Positions 27,501-36,053 of a DNA stretch of 64,000 nucleotides are shown here, in pieces. The stretch spans positions 1 to 64,000 of the forward strand of contig NZ_JFKB01000012.1 in the NCBI RefSeq assembly GCF_002115745.1. The letters run 5' to 3'. Positions within the stretch are counted from its first letter, which is position 1. Every line of letters starts with the position of its first letter. This DNA is from Thalassospira alkalitolerans. GTDB taxonomy: Bacteria; Pseudomonadota; Alphaproteobacteria; Rhodospirillales; Thalassospiraceae. Both the position numbers and the translations under genes were made by a program. The notes below the pieces were generated by a model, which saw only the letters and a program-made list of their open reading frames with translations, was not told the origin of the DNA and searched no databases.

Positions 27501-27648
27501 CACGCGTCACTTTCGCGAGATAGATATTTCCTTTGATTTGCTTCTTGGTCGAAGTCTCGACGTCGTATTCTTCTAAGCGATTTCCATTAATTACAACGAC
27601 ACGGCTTTCTTCCGCGTGCGTCGCATCGATAAGCATGCGTTTGACCAT
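24520..27648 (-). CDS. rne: Ribonuclease E
   Basis: Essential endoribonuclease and scaffold of the RNA degradosome. The N-terminal S1 domain (VTRVEPSLQAAFVDYG, GFLAFSEIH) is interrupted from about residue 95 to 290 by a long acidic, low-complexity insert, as in other alphaproteobacterial RNase E proteins. The catalytic core carries the two metal-binding Asp regions (AIDVNSGRST and IVVDFIDMED) and the zinc-link CNHCRG. Beyond about residue 620 the protein is disordered, alternating acidic runs with Arg-rich RNA-binding patches and an Ala/Pro-rich tail that ends in PKKRGWWSLGR. A long leader of over 300 bases precedes it. rne is autoregulated through its leader in E. coli, and the same may hold here. 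Confidence 0.97.
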   Translation of the reverse strand: MVKRMLIDATHAEESRVVVINGNRLEEYDVETSTKKQIKGNIYLAKVTRVEPSLQAAFVDYGGNRHGFLAFSEIHSDYYQIPMADREALSRGHSTVKDADVVEDNIGDASDGDDTPKKDKKPARPRNRRKPRAKVSDDVAVETDADAPVAAVTGDAATSASTDTTAQDTDTPQENVAANADIAADEDAKPRRRRPRNRRKKTDDVETSAAETTAEATDTSGSDDDNTDGSGGGNAAMSAEIAELTVDVETEAAGAVQVEEEIDDLGGDDDGDEFTETHRPQFQKRYKIQEVIKRRQILLVQVVKEERGNKGAALSTFLSLAGRYCVLMPNTPRGGGISRKITNAQDRKRLKAILAELEIPDGMAVIVRTAGSERTKAEIKRDFDYLMRLWDRIRETTLQSQAPCLIYEEADLIKRSIRDLYARDVDEVLVEGDEGYRIAKDFMKMLMPSHAKRVQPYKDQGVPLFHRFQVESQLDAMLNPVVQLKSGGYIVINPTEALVAIDVNSGRSTRERNIEETAYKTNLEAAEELARQLRLRDLAGLIVVDFIDMEDHRNQGSVERKLKEAMRNDRARLQIGRISPFGLLEMSRQRLRPSLVESAFEVCNHCRGVGLVRSIESAALHLLRVLEEEGMRRRSGALTVHVANEVALYILNRKRDTLGEIEQRYGFTIMIFGDDSLISPDHRIERTRAKKGDEGPEESAVLNTDSVSLTAIESPIEPDEDEEDDEDNSAEISETSETTDNRDEDDQGNKRRRRRRRRRGRNDERDDNSTEPQEAGAVSEANDATDSNDQGDSDDDDDDDEAQRKRRRRGKRGGRRRSRRQELEGPARVKSPADDAEATALRRDRDHSAPEGSVVDQVIEADSEGQDSGSFDEEGVRTGRQRDTTAPAPSRPRRDRNDNRRNRRDRKDRGDVKNIPIQSGPAPENAAENATDTAPVTAQETAQSTAPAPIAAPVTSGETAREAAATPVSQSAPAEIVTEKPATPAPSPAPTPAPAPAAEKPEPKPEPKAEPTPAPVVSEPVAEPAKDEKPTPKKRGWWSLGR

Positions 27649-28300
27649 TCGGAACCTGTTCCTAAAGGCCCCGCCAGTTTCCTGCGTAAAGCGATGTTGC
27701 GCTGGTATGCAAATAAACCGGCGTATCCGGAGGCGCCGTCCATAAAGGTCGCGATATGTCCTGTATATATCTGGTTCATCGCGTTTCGGCTGCTCTTCCG
27801 GTTCGGGCCTGGTTTTGGTGTTAAAACGAAAATATGTTGCGTAAACTTCGAGCGCGCCAAGTCAGCCTTGATTGAGAGGGCTCTATCGGGAGCGGGAATT
27901 GCCGCGTCACCGAGACACCGACCCGAGAACTGAGCTCGTCGCGTCCTCAACCTAGCGGATTAATAAAGGTTCACACCGCAAGGCATAGGAATCTCGGATG
28001 CAACATATCCGTTTTGAACGCGCGCGACAAACAGTTTTGTTACGTTCTCCGATGACTTTATTGCGGTTCATTTGAAAACTACAAAGTTTTCCGCATAAAT
28101 GCGCCGATTACGGATCAGTTCTGCCAAATCCATGATCCTGCAATGTTTTTACCGTTTACATTGCCGATATGCCGATCACATCAGTTTGATTTGATTGCCG
28201 CAAAACTTCCCGGGGCGGTCAATTGCCCGTTAACCAACACGTTGTTATAAGCGCAATCAAGATAAGTGATCGTGTGACATCACAACAACGCGGCAGGGCG
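27649..28300. other. Long divergent intergenic region (rne leader and amidase promoter)
   Basis: About 650 bases without a credible gene. On the minus strand a GGAAC-AG-GTTCC dyad overlaps the rne ribosome binding site at about 27650-27663. On the plus strand TGTGA-CA-TCACA lies at 28273-28284. I could not pick out a confident promoter for either gene. Confidence 0.6.
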
Positions 28301-29584
28301 ATGGTATCAGTGCTAACAGGTTCGCAGTTTCAAGCGACGATAGAAAAGCTATTTTCTGCTGGATGGAATTCCGCGCGGATGGTTGCGGTGTTTTGCCTGT
28401 CGCTTGTGCTTTGCGTTTGTTTTATGTCGCTGGCCAAGGCACAGGACGCCAAGGTTCTTGGCGCGCGTCTTGGCGTCTATCCCGATTACACACGGTTTGT
28501 CATCGATCTCGATCGCAATGTCGAATTCAGTTATTTTCTGCTGCCTGATCCCTATCGCATCATTATCGATATGCCCGAAATCGAATGGAGCGCTCCGCCC
28601 GGCAAGGTCACATCCGGTGGCGGTTTGATTTCCGGGTTACGTTATGGCCTGTTCAAACCGGGGACATTCCGTGTCGTTCTTGATGTTGCCAAGCCCGCTT
28701 TGGTATCAAAAATCTTTAGTTTGCCGCCATCGGATGGCAAGCCAAGCCGTTTGGTTGTTGATTTGTCACCGGCTAAGCGCGAAGCATTTATGGCTGCGTC
28801 ACGCGAAAGCATGGCGGCCTATTCCGCACGCAGCCGCAATGATACCAGTGCCACGGAACAAAGTGCCGATGTCGCGGTTAAATCTGGTCGCGGCGGGTCG
28901 GACAAACCTTTGATCGCGATTGATGCCGGTCACGGCGGGGTTGATCCGGGAGCTATTGGTGTTGGCGGGGTTTATGAAAAGGATTTGACCCTTGCCGCGG
29001 CCCGGGAACTTGAAAATGTCCTGACTCAGTCCGGGCGGTATCGCGTGCTTTTGACGCGTGACAGGGATGTGTTCCTTAAATTGCGTCAACGCACGGAAAT
29101 CGCGCGTAAAAACGGCGCGGATTTGTTTATTTCGCTACATGCAGACTCGATTGGTAACTCCAAGCATCGCGGTGCATCTGTCTATACATTATCTGAAAAC
29201 GCATCGGATAAAGAAGCCGCCGCACTGGCGTCCAAGGAAAACAAGGCCGACGTTATCGCCGGTATTGACCTGTCCGAGGAAAATTCGCTGGTTCAAAGCA
29301 TCCTGATTGATCTGGCGCAGCGTGAAACCATGAATTTGTCGGCGACCCTTGCGGCAAACATGGTCAGCGAACTTGCCAAAAGCATCGAATTGCAACGCCG
29401 CACCCATCGCTTTGCCGGGTTTGCGGTTCTTAAGGCGCCTGATATTCCATCGGCTTTGTTTGAAATGGGATATCTGTCAAACGCCACCGATGCCAAACTG
29501 CTGCAAAGCCCGGCCCATCGCCGCAAGGTGGCCGAGGCCGTGATGCGGGCCATCGATATTTATTTTGAAAAACACAAATTCTAG
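28301..29584 (+). CDS. N-acetylmuramoyl-L-alanine amidase with AMIN domain (AmiC-like)
   Basis: Zinc amidase that splits septal peptidoglycan during cell separation. An N-terminal hydrophobic export segment (cleavage after AKA) is followed by an AMIN domain, which targets the division site. Then an Amidase_3 domain carries the zinc ligands in IAIDAGHGGVDPGA, the Glu of VYEKDLTL and SLHAD, and the catalytic Glu in ALFEMGYLSN. The ATG at 28301 is used here; the ATG at 28379, right before the signal sequence, is equally possible. It is followed by PBP1a, a pairing I recall as conserved in alphaproteobacteria. Confidence 0.94.
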   Translation: MVSVLTGSQFQATIEKLFSAGWNSARMVAVFCLSLVLCVCFMSLAKAQDAKVLGARLGVYPDYTRFVIDLDRNVEFSYFLLPDPYRIIIDMPEIEWSAPPGKVTSGGGLISGLRYGLFKPGTFRVVLDVAKPALVSKIFSLPPSDGKPSRLVVDLSPAKREAFMAASRESMAAYSARSRNDTSATEQSADVAVKSGRGGSDKPLIAIDAGHGGVDPGAIGVGGVYEKDLTLAAARELENVLTQSGRYRVLLTRDRDVFLKLRQRTEIARKNGADLFISLHADSIGNSKHRGASVYTLSENASDKEAAALASKENKADVIAGIDLSEENSLVQSILIDLAQRETMNLSATLAANMVSELAKSIELQRRTHRFAGFAVLKAPDIPSALFEMGYLSNATDAKLLQSPAHRRKVAEAVMRAIDIYFEKHKF

Positions 29585-29719
29585 AATTTAAGCTATCGCT
29601 TTTGCCCGTGCGTAACTTTTCCGTGCAGGGGATGCCGCATCCCTCGCTTTGATCGGGTAGGCGGGCTATAGTTCCAGTCCGGTCTCGTCAGGGCAAAAAA
29701 CGGCTGTCGTGCGCGCTGT

Positions 29720-29766
29720 CACAACGCTGTCATTTTTTTGCCGCTATAATAGGGCTGGTTATAACC
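29720..29766 (+). promoter_or_regulatory. Putative sigma-70 promoter for PBP1a with palindrome at the start site
   Basis: A perfect -10 TATAAT is at 29745-29750; the -35 is weak. The expected start falls in a perfect 10-bp palindrome, GGTTATAACC (29757-29766), which could be an operator. Confidence 0.5.
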
Positions 29767-29838
29767 CTCCGGGATGGGCATATACATGCGCATGAGCCGG
29801 ATCAGGCCAAAACAGCAAAACGAAAAAGACCTGTTTTT

Positions 29839-32259
29839 ATGCGTATATTACTAAGTATTTTCGGTGTTCTTTTCTTGATGGTAATTGCCGGGGGCATCGG
29901 CGTTCTGGCTGTTTTCTGGCATTTTGGCCAGGATTTGCCTGATTACACCCAGCTTGAAACCTATGAGCCCGAGGTCATGACGCGTGTTCATGCCGGTGAC
30001 GGGGCGTTGATTGCCGAATATGCGCGTGAAAAACGTGTTTTCGTGCCAATCACCTCGATCCCGCATATTGTTGTTGATGCGTTTGTCGCGGCCGAGGATA
30101 AAAACTTTTTCAGTCATCCGGGGATTGATTTTGCCTCTGTGTTGCGTGCCGCTGTTACCAACGTTGTTAATCTTGGTACAGGCAAACGCCCGGTTGGCGC
30201 GTCAACCATCACCCAGCAGGTGGCAAAAAACTTCCTTTTGACCAGCGAAGTTTCCTATGAACGCAAGATCAAGGAAGCAATCCTGTCGTTTAGGATCGAA
30301 CGTGCCTTTAGCAAGGAACATATCCTTGAGCTGTATCTGAACGAGATTTACCTCGGCAATGGCAGTTATGGCGTGGCAGCCGCAGCACTTCGTTATTTCG
30401 ATAAATCGCTCGACGAGCTGAATGTCGAAGAAGTCGCCTATCTTGCCGCCCTGCCCAAAGCGCCGTCAAATTATCATCCGGTCCGCAATCATGACGAAGC
30501 CAAGGCGCGTCGGAATTGGGTGATTGGCCGGATGCTTGAAGAAAAATTCATCACCGAACAAGAAGCACAAACCGCATGGGCACGCCCGCTGGCCGCCAAG
30601 GAACGTCAGTCGGTTGATACCTATCGTGCGGATTTCTTTGCCGAGGAAGTCCGCCGTCAACTTGTCGATCGTTATGGCGAAAATATGCTTTATGACGGGG
30701 GGCTTTCGGTCCGTGCGACCGTTGTACCCGAATTGCAGACGATTGCCGATCAGGCGCTGTTTGATGGCTTGGTTGAATATGACCGCCGTCATGGCTGGCG
30801 CGGGCCAATTACCAAAATTGATCTTGCTGATGATTGGCAACAAAAACTGCGGGAAGTCGAAACCCCAAGTGATGTGCCATGGGATGTTGCCGCCATCTTG
30901 CGGGTTGACGCCAACGAAGCCACACTTGGTCTTTTGTCGGGCAAACAAGGACGTATTCCGCTTCGCTTCCTGACCTGGGCGCGCCCAACTCAGAAAGGGC
31001 AGGAACTTGGTGCTGTGGTCAACAGCCCGTCGGATGTTTTGTCGCCCGGTGACGTGGTGTATGTGAAACATTTCGCGGAACTCGACGGCGAAGAATTACC
31101 ACCCAACACCTATGGTTTGCGTCAGATTCCCGATGTGAATGGGGGGCTGGTGGCGATGGACCCGCATACTGGTCGTGTTTTGGCCATGTCGGGTGGTTTT
31201 TCGCATGCCTTGTCTAAATTTAACCGAGCAACTCAGGCCCGCCGTCAACCGGGATCGGCCTTTAAGCCGTTCGTTTATATCGCGGCCCTTGATGATGGCT
31301 TTACGCCGTCAACACTGGTTCTGGATGCGCCGTTTGTGATTGATCAGGGACCGGGCCTTGGCAAATGGAAACCCGGCAACTATAGCGGCAAATTTTATGG
31401 TCCTTCGACCATGCGTCTGGGAATTGAATTGTCGCGGAACCTGATGACGGTCCGCTTGGCCCAGACGATTGGTATGGACAAGGTTGTTGATTATGCCAAA
31501 CGTTTCGGTGTGGTTGACGATATGCCCAATGTCCTGTCGATGGCACTTGGTGCGGCGGAAACCACCGTTATGCGTATGACGGCGGCCTATGCCGAACTGG
31601 TCAATGGCGGCAAGAAAATCACCCCGACTTTGATTGACCGCATTCAAAATCGTCGTGGTGAAGTGATTTACCGCCGCGACGAACGTCAATGTGCGGAATG
31701 TCAGGATGTGACCTTCCGCAATCAAATGCCGCCGGAACTGCCTGATAACCGTGAACAACTGACCGACCCCGCAAGTGCGTTCCAGATGGTATCGATGCTT
31801 GAAGGTGTGGTTGAACGTGGCACCGGCCGCCGGATTAGCGAACTTCCCTATCCGCTGGCAGGTAAAACCGGGACCACCAATGACAGCCGCGATTCCTGGT
31901 TTGTCGGCTTCTCGCCGGACCTTGCGGTTGGCGTTTATGTCGGCTTTGACGATAACCGGTCACTTGGCGACAAGGAACAGGGGGCAAGTGCCGCCGCGCC
32001 GATCTTTAAACAGTTTATGGGCGACGCGCTTAAAGGCACCAAAGCCGTTCCGTTCCGGACTCCTCCGGGGATTCGCATGGTTCGGGTTGAAGCTCGTTCG
32101 GGGCTTCCGGCCCGTCCGGGCGATCAGAATGTGATCTGGGAAGCCTTCAAGCCGGGCACCATTCCGTCGTCGAATGATAATGTCATTGATGGCGGTTACA
32201 GTGGTGTCGGGGCCGAAAATGATACCGGCGGTGTTTCAAGCCCGGGTGGTATTTATTGA
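29839..32259 (+). CDS. Penicillin-binding protein 1A (bifunctional transglycosylase/transpeptidase)
   Basis: Polymerises and cross-links peptidoglycan at the inner membrane. One N-terminal TM helix (about 5-28) is followed by the GT51 domain with AAEDKNFFSHPG and GASTITQQVAKN, an OB-like linker, and the transpeptidase domain with SxxK (RQPGSAFKPF), SRN and KTGTT. The 806-residue length is typical. There is no sign of coupling to the amidase upstream (254-base gap with its own promoter). Confidence 0.97.
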   Translation: MRILLSIFGVLFLMVIAGGIGVLAVFWHFGQDLPDYTQLETYEPEVMTRVHAGDGALIAEYAREKRVFVPITSIPHIVVDAFVAAEDKNFFSHPGIDFASVLRAAVTNVVNLGTGKRPVGASTITQQVAKNFLLTSEVSYERKIKEAILSFRIERAFSKEHILELYLNEIYLGNGSYGVAAAALRYFDKSLDELNVEEVAYLAALPKAPSNYHPVRNHDEAKARRNWVIGRMLEEKFITEQEAQTAWARPLAAKERQSVDTYRADFFAEEVRRQLVDRYGENMLYDGGLSVRATVVPELQTIADQALFDGLVEYDRRHGWRGPITKIDLADDWQQKLREVETPSDVPWDVAAILRVDANEATLGLLSGKQGRIPLRFLTWARPTQKGQELGAVVNSPSDVLSPGDVVYVKHFAELDGEELPPNTYGLRQIPDVNGGLVAMDPHTGRVLAMSGGFSHALSKFNRATQARRQPGSAFKPFVYIAALDDGFTPSTLVLDAPFVIDQGPGLGKWKPGNYSGKFYGPSTMRLGIELSRNLMTVRLAQTIGMDKVVDYAKRFGVVDDMPNVLSMALGAAETTVMRMTAAYAELVNGGKKITPTLIDRIQNRRGEVIYRRDERQCAECQDVTFRNQMPPELPDNREQLTDPASAFQMVSMLEGVVERGTGRRISELPYPLAGKTGTTNDSRDSWFVGFSPDLAVGVYVGFDDNRSLGDKEQGASAAAPIFKQFMGDALKGTKAVPFRTPPGIRMVRVEARSGLPARPGDQNVIWEAFKPGTIPSSNDNVIDGGYSGVGAENDTGGVSSPGGIY

Positions 32260-32311
32260 TCGTTCTTATCCTTGATTAAGGATCGTACAGCGATTTTGCG
32301 ACGTCATTATC

Positions 32312-32346
32312 AAAGGCCGGATGTCACATGCATTCGGCCTTTTTTA
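32312..32346 (+). terminator. Intrinsic terminator after PBP1a
   Basis: AAAGGCCGGATG pairs with CATTCGGCCTTT around seven bases, followed by a T run. Confidence 0.85.
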
Positions 32347-32522
32347 TATGCTTGGTCCGGGGACTGCTTTCATTTGAAAATCGCAATGATGCCGATACGT
32401 CTAATTGCGCCGGTCGATGTCATTAAATGTTGATAAAATCATCAAGTCGCGGCAACGGTGTTGTCATTTGGATTTGTCATACTCTTCAATGTGTTGCTTC
32501 AAACCTTGAAGGGGTTCTTTCC

Positions 32523-34094
32523 ATGTCTTTTCGTCTTTCCCGCCGAAAATTCCTGACGACGACGGCAACTGCCAGTGCCGCATCGGCCATGGGTGGTTTT
32601 TTCATGCCGTCGATTTCGCGTGCGGCTGATCGTCCGATAATCACGCATGGTGTCCAAAGTGGCGATGTCACGGCCAATTCTGCCTGTATCTGGGGGCGTG
32701 CGGACCGTGCGTCGCGTATGATCACGGAAATTGCCACAACCGAAAACTTTTCGCGTTCGGTTAAAATCCCGCATGTTGACGTGCTGCCAGAACGTGATTT
32801 TGCGGGCAAACTTGCCCTGACTGATTTGCCCGCCGGGCAGGATGTGTTTTACAAAATCCATTTTGAAAATCTTGATGACGGACGCACATCGTCGGAACCG
32901 GTGATTGGTCATTTCCGTACCGCACCGGCGGCCAAACGCAATATTCGTTTCGGCTGGTCCGGGGATACCGCCGGGCAGGGCTGGGGCATTGATGAAGATC
33001 GTGGCGGGATGAAAACCTATGACACGATCACCAAACACAATCCGGATTTCTTCATCCATTCCGGTGATACCATCTATGCCGATGGTCCGTTTGCCGAACA
33101 GGCAAAAATGCCCGATGGCGATATGTGGAAAAACATCATCACCGAAGATACCGGCAAGGTCGCGGAAACGTTAAACGAGTTCCGCGGCAATTATAAATAC
33201 AACATGCTTGATAAGAACGTTCTGGAATTTAACCGTTTGATCCCGGTCTATTATCAGTGGGATGACCATGAAGTTCTGAATAACTGGTATCCGGGCGAAA
33301 TGCTGACCGGCGATGATCGCTATAGCGAAAAATCGGTCTCATTGATGGCTGCACGCGCCAATCGGGCATTTCGTGAAATGTTGCCGATCACCGAACATGC
33401 GACAGAACCGGGCCGGGTTTATCGCAAGGTGTCCTATGGCCCGTCGCTGGATGTCTTCTTTCTGGATATGCGCAGCTATCGCGGCACCAATGATGCCAAT
33501 AACAGCCCGGAACCAAATGACAATACCGCCTTCCTTGGCCGCGAACAGATGGAATGGTTCAAGCGCAGCCTTTTAAATTCCAAGGCAACCTGGAAAGTCA
33601 TCGCTGCGGATATGCCGATTGGCATGATTGTTTATGATGACTGGAAAAACAAAAGCACCTTTGAAAATCTGGCCAATGGTGATGGCGCACCGGCCGGACG
33701 CGAACTTGAAATCGTTGAATTGCTGCGCTTTATCAAGTCGGCGCGCATTCGCAATACCGTTTGGTTGACGGCCGATGTGCATTACACGGCAGCGCATTAT
33801 TATGATCCGAACAAAGCCCAATTCCAGGATTTCGATCCGTTCTGGGAATTTGTTTCTGGTCCGCTGCATGCCGGAACGTTCGGCCCGAATGATATGGACA
33901 ACACATTTGGCCCGCAGGTGGTGTTCACCAAACATCCAAGCAAGGAACAGGGGATCAATCTGCCGCCATCCTTTGGTCTGCAGTTCTTTGGTCTTGTCGA
34001 TATCGATGCCGATACCGAACAATTCCGGGTGTCGCTTCGCGATGTTGCCGATGACGAGCTGTACACCATTACCCTTGATCCGGTTTACAGCTAG
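32523..34094 (+). CDS. Tat-exported PhoD-like alkaline phosphatase/phosphodiesterase
   Basis: Secreted metallophosphoesterase of the PhoD family. The Met at 32523, with AAGGGG eight bases upstream, starts a twin-arginine signal (SRRKFL followed by Ala-rich hydrophobic residues). The frame is open further upstream, but that part is not signal-like. A PhoD_N beta-sandwich domain precedes the catalytic domain with FGWSGDTAGQ, HSGDTIYADGP, YQWDDHEVLNNW and ADVHYTAAHY metal-ligand motifs. PhoD enzymes use Ca2+ and Fe3+ to hydrolyse phosphodiesters and monoesters under phosphate stress. No Pho box was identified. Confidence 0.93.
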   Translation: MSFRLSRRKFLTTTATASAASAMGGFFMPSISRAADRPIITHGVQSGDVTANSACIWGRADRASRMITEIATTENFSRSVKIPHVDVLPERDFAGKLALTDLPAGQDVFYKIHFENLDDGRTSSEPVIGHFRTAPAAKRNIRFGWSGDTAGQGWGIDEDRGGMKTYDTITKHNPDFFIHSGDTIYADGPFAEQAKMPDGDMWKNIITEDTGKVAETLNEFRGNYKYNMLDKNVLEFNRLIPVYYQWDDHEVLNNWYPGEMLTGDDRYSEKSVSLMAARANRAFREMLPITEHATEPGRVYRKVSYGPSLDVFFLDMRSYRGTNDANNSPEPNDNTAFLGREQMEWFKRSLLNSKATWKVIAADMPIGMIVYDDWKNKSTFENLANGDGAPAGRELEIVELLRFIKSARIRNTVWLTADVHYTAAHYYDPNKAQFQDFDPFWEFVSGPLHAGTFGPNDMDNTFGPQVVFTKHPSKEQGINLPPSFGLQFFGLVDIDADTEQFRVSLRDVADDELYTITLDPVYS

Positions 34095-34129
34095 TACCTT
34101 GTGCGGCCTTCATCGTGTGGCCTTTATCG

Positions 34130-34161
34130 AAACCCGGCGCAGATGTTGCGCCGGGTTTTTC
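34130..34161 (+). terminator. Intrinsic terminator after phoD-like gene
   Basis: AAACCCGGCGC and its complement around AGATGTT, followed by five T. Confidence 0.88.
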
Positions 34162-34282
34162 ATGTCTGTCTGACTTCCCTGCCAGGGGGTTTCAAGCCGG
34201 TCAAAAACTGCTATAAGCGCCGCCGAAGTTGCTGCGATCCTTCGCAGCCTGACAGAGTTTCATGTGAATAACGGAGACATCA

Positions 34283-35411
34283 ATGCGCGCTGAAGCACAG
34301 GCATTGGTCGATGAAATCAAGCAGTCGATGGCACTGCTGAGGAGGCATCTTTGACTGGGATAATGCTCTTAGACGCCTCGACGAATTAAACGCACTGGCC
34401 GAAGATCCCACCCTGTGGGACAAGCCGGAAAATGCGCAGAAAGTCATGCAGGAACGCACCCGGCTTGACGATGCCATCAATGGCTACAAATCCCTTGCCC
34501 AGGAACTCGAAGACAATATCGGTCTGATCGAGCTTGGCGAGGCCGAAGGTGACGAAGAAACCGTTGCCGAGGCCGAAGAAGGTCTGCGCGGTATTCGGGA
34601 AATCGCGGCCAAGCGTGAACTTGAAAGCCTGCTTTCGGGCGAAGCTGACGCCAATGATGCCTATCTTGAAATCCACGCCGGTGCGGGCGGGACCGAGGCG
34701 CAGGATTGGGCCAATATGCTGGCGCGCATGTATGTGCGTTGGGCGGAGTCCAAGGGTTACAAGCTTGAAATGCTTGAAGAAAGCAACGGCGAGGAAGCCG
34801 GTATTAAATCGGTGACCTATAAGGTTATCGGTCATAATGCCTATGGCTGGCTGAAGAATGAGGTTGGTGTGCATCGTCTGGTGCGTATTTCGCCTTATGA
34901 CAGTGCTGCGCGCCGCCATACCAGCTTTTCGTCCTGCTGGGTCTATCCGGTGATTGATGACGATATCAATATCGAAATCCTCGACAAGGATCTTCGTATT
35001 GATACCTATCGTGCATCCGGTGCGGGGGGGCAGCACGTTAACCGAACAGACTCGGCCGTGCGTATGACCCATATTCCGACCGGTATCGTCGCGCAGTGCC
35101 AGAACGACCGTTCACAGCATAAAAACCGCGATACGGCGATGAAGATGCTTAAAGCCCGTCTGTATGAGGCCGAACTTCAAAAACGCGAAGCCGAAGCCCA
35201 AGCGGTCGAGGATACCAAGTCCGATATCGGCTGGGGCCATCAAATTCGTTCCTATGTGCTGCAGCCCTATCAGATGATCAAGGATCTGCGCACAGGTGTC
35301 GAAACATCCGATACCCAGGGCGTTCTGAACGGTGATCTTGATGCTTTCATGGCCGCTGCCTTGGCGGCCAAGGTTACCGGATCGGCGGGTGAAGTCGAAG
35401 ACATCGATTGA
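34283..35411 (+). CDS. prfB: Peptide chain release factor 2, expressed by programmed +1 frameshift
   Basis: Releases polypeptides at UGA and UAA. The gene starts at ATG 34283, reads 23 codons to CTT, meets an in-frame TGA at 34352, and continues in the +1 frame from GAC 34353 to 35411 (375 aa in all). The joined protein runs ...[13 protein letters not shown]..., as in other RF2 proteins. The peptidyl-release motif GGQ lies in [14 protein letters not shown]. The stop-codon reading motif is SPY rather than the E. coli SPF; I recall SPY as usual in alphaproteobacteria. An apparent second start at 34446 would miss about 78 N-terminal residues and should not be used. Confidence 0.97.
34340..34355 (+). 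promoter_or_regulatory. prfB frameshift signal
   Basis: An internal Shine-Dalgarno-like AGGAGG (34340-34345), a three-base spacer, the slippery CTT and the TGA stop followed by C make AGGAGG-CAT-CTT-TGA-C. Spacing and order match the E. coli element. When RF2 is scarce the ribosome slips +1 at CTT and makes more RF2. Confidence 0.95.
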
Positions 35412-35432
35412 TCCCTGATACGACGATTTGTC

Positions 35433-35467
35433 AAAACACCCCGCACAGGAAACTGGCGGGGTGTTTT
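35433..35467 (+). terminator. Intrinsic terminator after prfB
   Basis: AAAACACCCCGC and its complement, with an inner CAG-GAAA-CTG stem, ending in TTTTC. The remaining sequence to 35710 shows nothing I recognise. Confidence 0.88.
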
Positions 35468-35710
35468 CGTAAGGGCGTTTGAAACTTTGAATGATATCGG
35501 GGGCATGGCAAAGCATATGGCCGTCTATAAATATTGACGCTGTTTCCCGTAAAAATTCTACATCTGTCATACTATTGCCTGATATGGTGGGCATTGTGTT
35601 GCGCATATATGAAACCCGTTGAAAAACGATAAGGCCAATTGTTTGGAAACAGGGCCTCGGCGGGTTTTGCAGTACGATTAAACGTCTATTAAATCAGGTG
35701 AATTCCCAAA

Positions 35711-35962
35711 ATGCCGCGTCAGTCCCATGGCCAGGTCGCTGTTGGCGACCAATTCAAACTTGCTACCCCGAATGGTCCGATTTTCGAAGTTCTTAAAATC
35801 CGTGAGATGCTGCCGGTGGATCACGCGCTGATTACCAAGGTGCGCGACCGAAAATCGCCGACCCTGATTTCGGTGTTAACCTTGCTTGATCCGAATTTTT
35901 ATCGCCCGGTCCCGGCCGATCAAAAGTATGTGGATTTAAACGACGGCATTATTCGCAGCTGA
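35711..35962 (+). CDS. Small protein of unknown function (83 aa)
   Basis: No family recognised. The product is soluble, with no signal or TM segment, and appears beta-rich in its first half (QVAVGDQFKLA, PIFEVLKI). CAGGTGA lies about ten bases before the ATG. Codon use is normal for the window, which supports a real gene. It is flanked by prfB and a deaminase gene but not obviously in an operon with either. Confidence 0.6.
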   Translation: MPRQSHGQVAVGDQFKLATPNGPIFEVLKIREMLPVDHALITKVRDRKSPTLISVLTLLDPNFYRPVPADQKYVDLNDGIIRS

Positions 35963-36053
35963 ACCGGTTTTGGCTGTTATCAAGGCCACCCATCAGGTGT
36001 TTCGCCCCGGACGGCAATAAAGCGACGATAAAAACAGTTGGCATGGCGGCTCG

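Noticed and set aside
27591-27950. 119-codon minus-strand frame across the rne start
   Set aside because: It is in a different frame from rne, ends inside it, and has no ribosome binding site or protein-like composition.
34446-35411. prfB as a simple gene starting at 34446
   Set aside because: It omits the conserved N-terminal domain, which is present upstream across the programmed frameshift.
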